Below are positions 36,160 through 36,471 of a DNA stretch of 36,471 nucleotides, piece after piece. The position numbers and the translations under genes were made by a program. This DNA comes from an uncultured Microbacteriaceae bacterium (GTDB taxonomy: Bacteria; Actinomycetota; Actinomycetes; Actinomycetales; Microbacteriaceae). The notes below the pieces were generated by a model. It saw only the letters and a list, made by a program, of their open reading frames with translations, was not told where the DNA came from and ran no database searches. The DNA lies in assembly GCA_934661165.1 (NCBI GenBank), contig CAKUJB010000006.1:1-36471 (forward strand). Direction: 5' to 3'. The first letter of the stretch is position 1; each line of letters starts with the position of its first letter.

Positions 36160-36471
36160 ATGCTCGCCCTTCCCGACTTCCCGTGGGACTCGATCCAGGC
36201 CGAGGCGGAGCGCGCCAGGACGCACCCCGACGGCTTCGTCGACTTGTCGGTCGGCTCGCCGGTCGACCCCGCACCGGCGTTCGTCCGCGAGGCGCTCGCG
36301 GCCGCGGCCGACGCCCACGGGTACCCGACGACGATCGGCTCGCCCGAGCTCCGGCAGGCGATGGTCGACTGGTGGGCGCGGCGGCGCGGCGTCACCGGCC
36401 TGGGGCTCGACCAGGTGCTGCCGTCGATCGGGAGCAAGGAGTGCATCGCGCTGCTGCCGCTTACGCTCGGC
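36160..36471 (+). CDS. dapC: Succinyldiaminopimelate transaminase, 5' part
   Basis: The first 104 codons of a PLP-dependent class I/II aminotransferase are visible; the gene runs off the window. LALPDFPWDSIQAEAERARTHP at the N-terminus (in two stretches), then DLSVGSPVDPAPAFVREAL, HGYPTTIGSPELRQAMVDWW and QVLPSIGSKECIALLPL, match actinobacterial DapC. DapC makes N-succinyl-LL-diaminopimelate for lysine and peptidoglycan. ATG at 36160 lies 9 bp after fdxA, and this fdxA-dapC order supports the call. The catalytic Lys lies beyond the window. Confidence 0.9.
   Translation, partial: MLALPDFPWDSIQAEAERARTHPDGFVDLSVGSPVDPAPAFVREALAAAADAHGYPTTIGSPELRQAMVDWWARRRGVTGLGLDQVLPSIGSKECIALLPLTLG

Noticed and set aside
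1..36471. CRISPR arrays, tRNA/rRNA genes, prophage or classical IS elements
   Set aside because: No regularly spaced direct repeats, no cloverleaf-like sequence and no transposase or integrase motifs were seen. The only dispersed repeats are the palindromes and the GAATGCG word.

Overview
The window is a 36.5-kb chromosomal segment of a very GC-rich actinobacterium. Several things point to Microbacteriaceae: extreme C/G third-codon bias, many GTG starts, promoters placed so that transcripts begin at the start codon, and the mix trhA-uppS-phoH-fumC, xseB/xseA-ispH, glpX-fbaA, ychF, typA and fdxA-dapC. The genus cannot be fixed from this sequence; Agrococcus-like GC content is only a guess. No tRNA, rRNA, CRISPR array, transposase, integrase or phage gene was seen.

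Layout. 1-1417: the 3' part of an Ldh-family oxidoreductase and a DUF1684 protein. 1422-9415: a housekeeping block with trhA (-), uppS, phoH, a two-gene unit of a small membrane protein plus an orphan histidine kinase (+), then a minus-strand operon xseB-carbonic anhydrase-fumC. 9484-12163: a plus-strand metal (probably Mn) ABC transporter operon preceded by two palindromes; it lies between xseB and xseA and so splits the two exonuclease VII subunit genes. 12117-22000: xseA and ispH (divergent), an HTH_42/AlkZ-like protein, fbaA and glpX (divergent, the two class II fructose-1,6-bisphosphate enzymes), a DUF1295 membrane protein, rmuC, a DEDDh exonuclease and ychF. 22025-32787: an accessory block with an ABC-F ATPase, an FAD monooxygenase, two SDRs, a DHFR/RibD-like protein, a DUF1801 protein, an FAH-family hydrolase, a zinc alcohol dehydrogenase, a DUF559 nuclease-like gene enclosed by two copies of a ~75-nt palindromic repeat, a CPBP membrane protein and an internally shortened peptide-binding lipoprotein. 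32915-36471: typA, a lipoprotein, a small membrane protein, fdxA and the start of dapC.

Three signals are not explained by ordinary gene annotation. (1) The word GAATGC (mostly GAATGCG, often GANGAATGCG) occurs 38 times by hand count, on both strands equally, in genes and between genes. It forces rare codons (GCA in Ala-Phe, AAT in Asn-Ala). It looks like a selected genome-wide DNA signal. (2) The DUF559 gene starts inside one copy and stops inside the other copy of a 75/76-nt palindrome, giving a ~1-kb repeat-gene-repeat unit that resembles a non-autonomous or unrecognised mobile unit. (3) The metal-transporter operon is set into the xseA/xseB locus with a 78-nt near-perfect palindrome at its upstream edge and a smaller operator-like palindrome abutting its leaderless promoter. 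About half of the genes have a TANNNT-type -10 box 6-8 nt before the start codon, so leaderless mRNAs dominate and help fix several starts.
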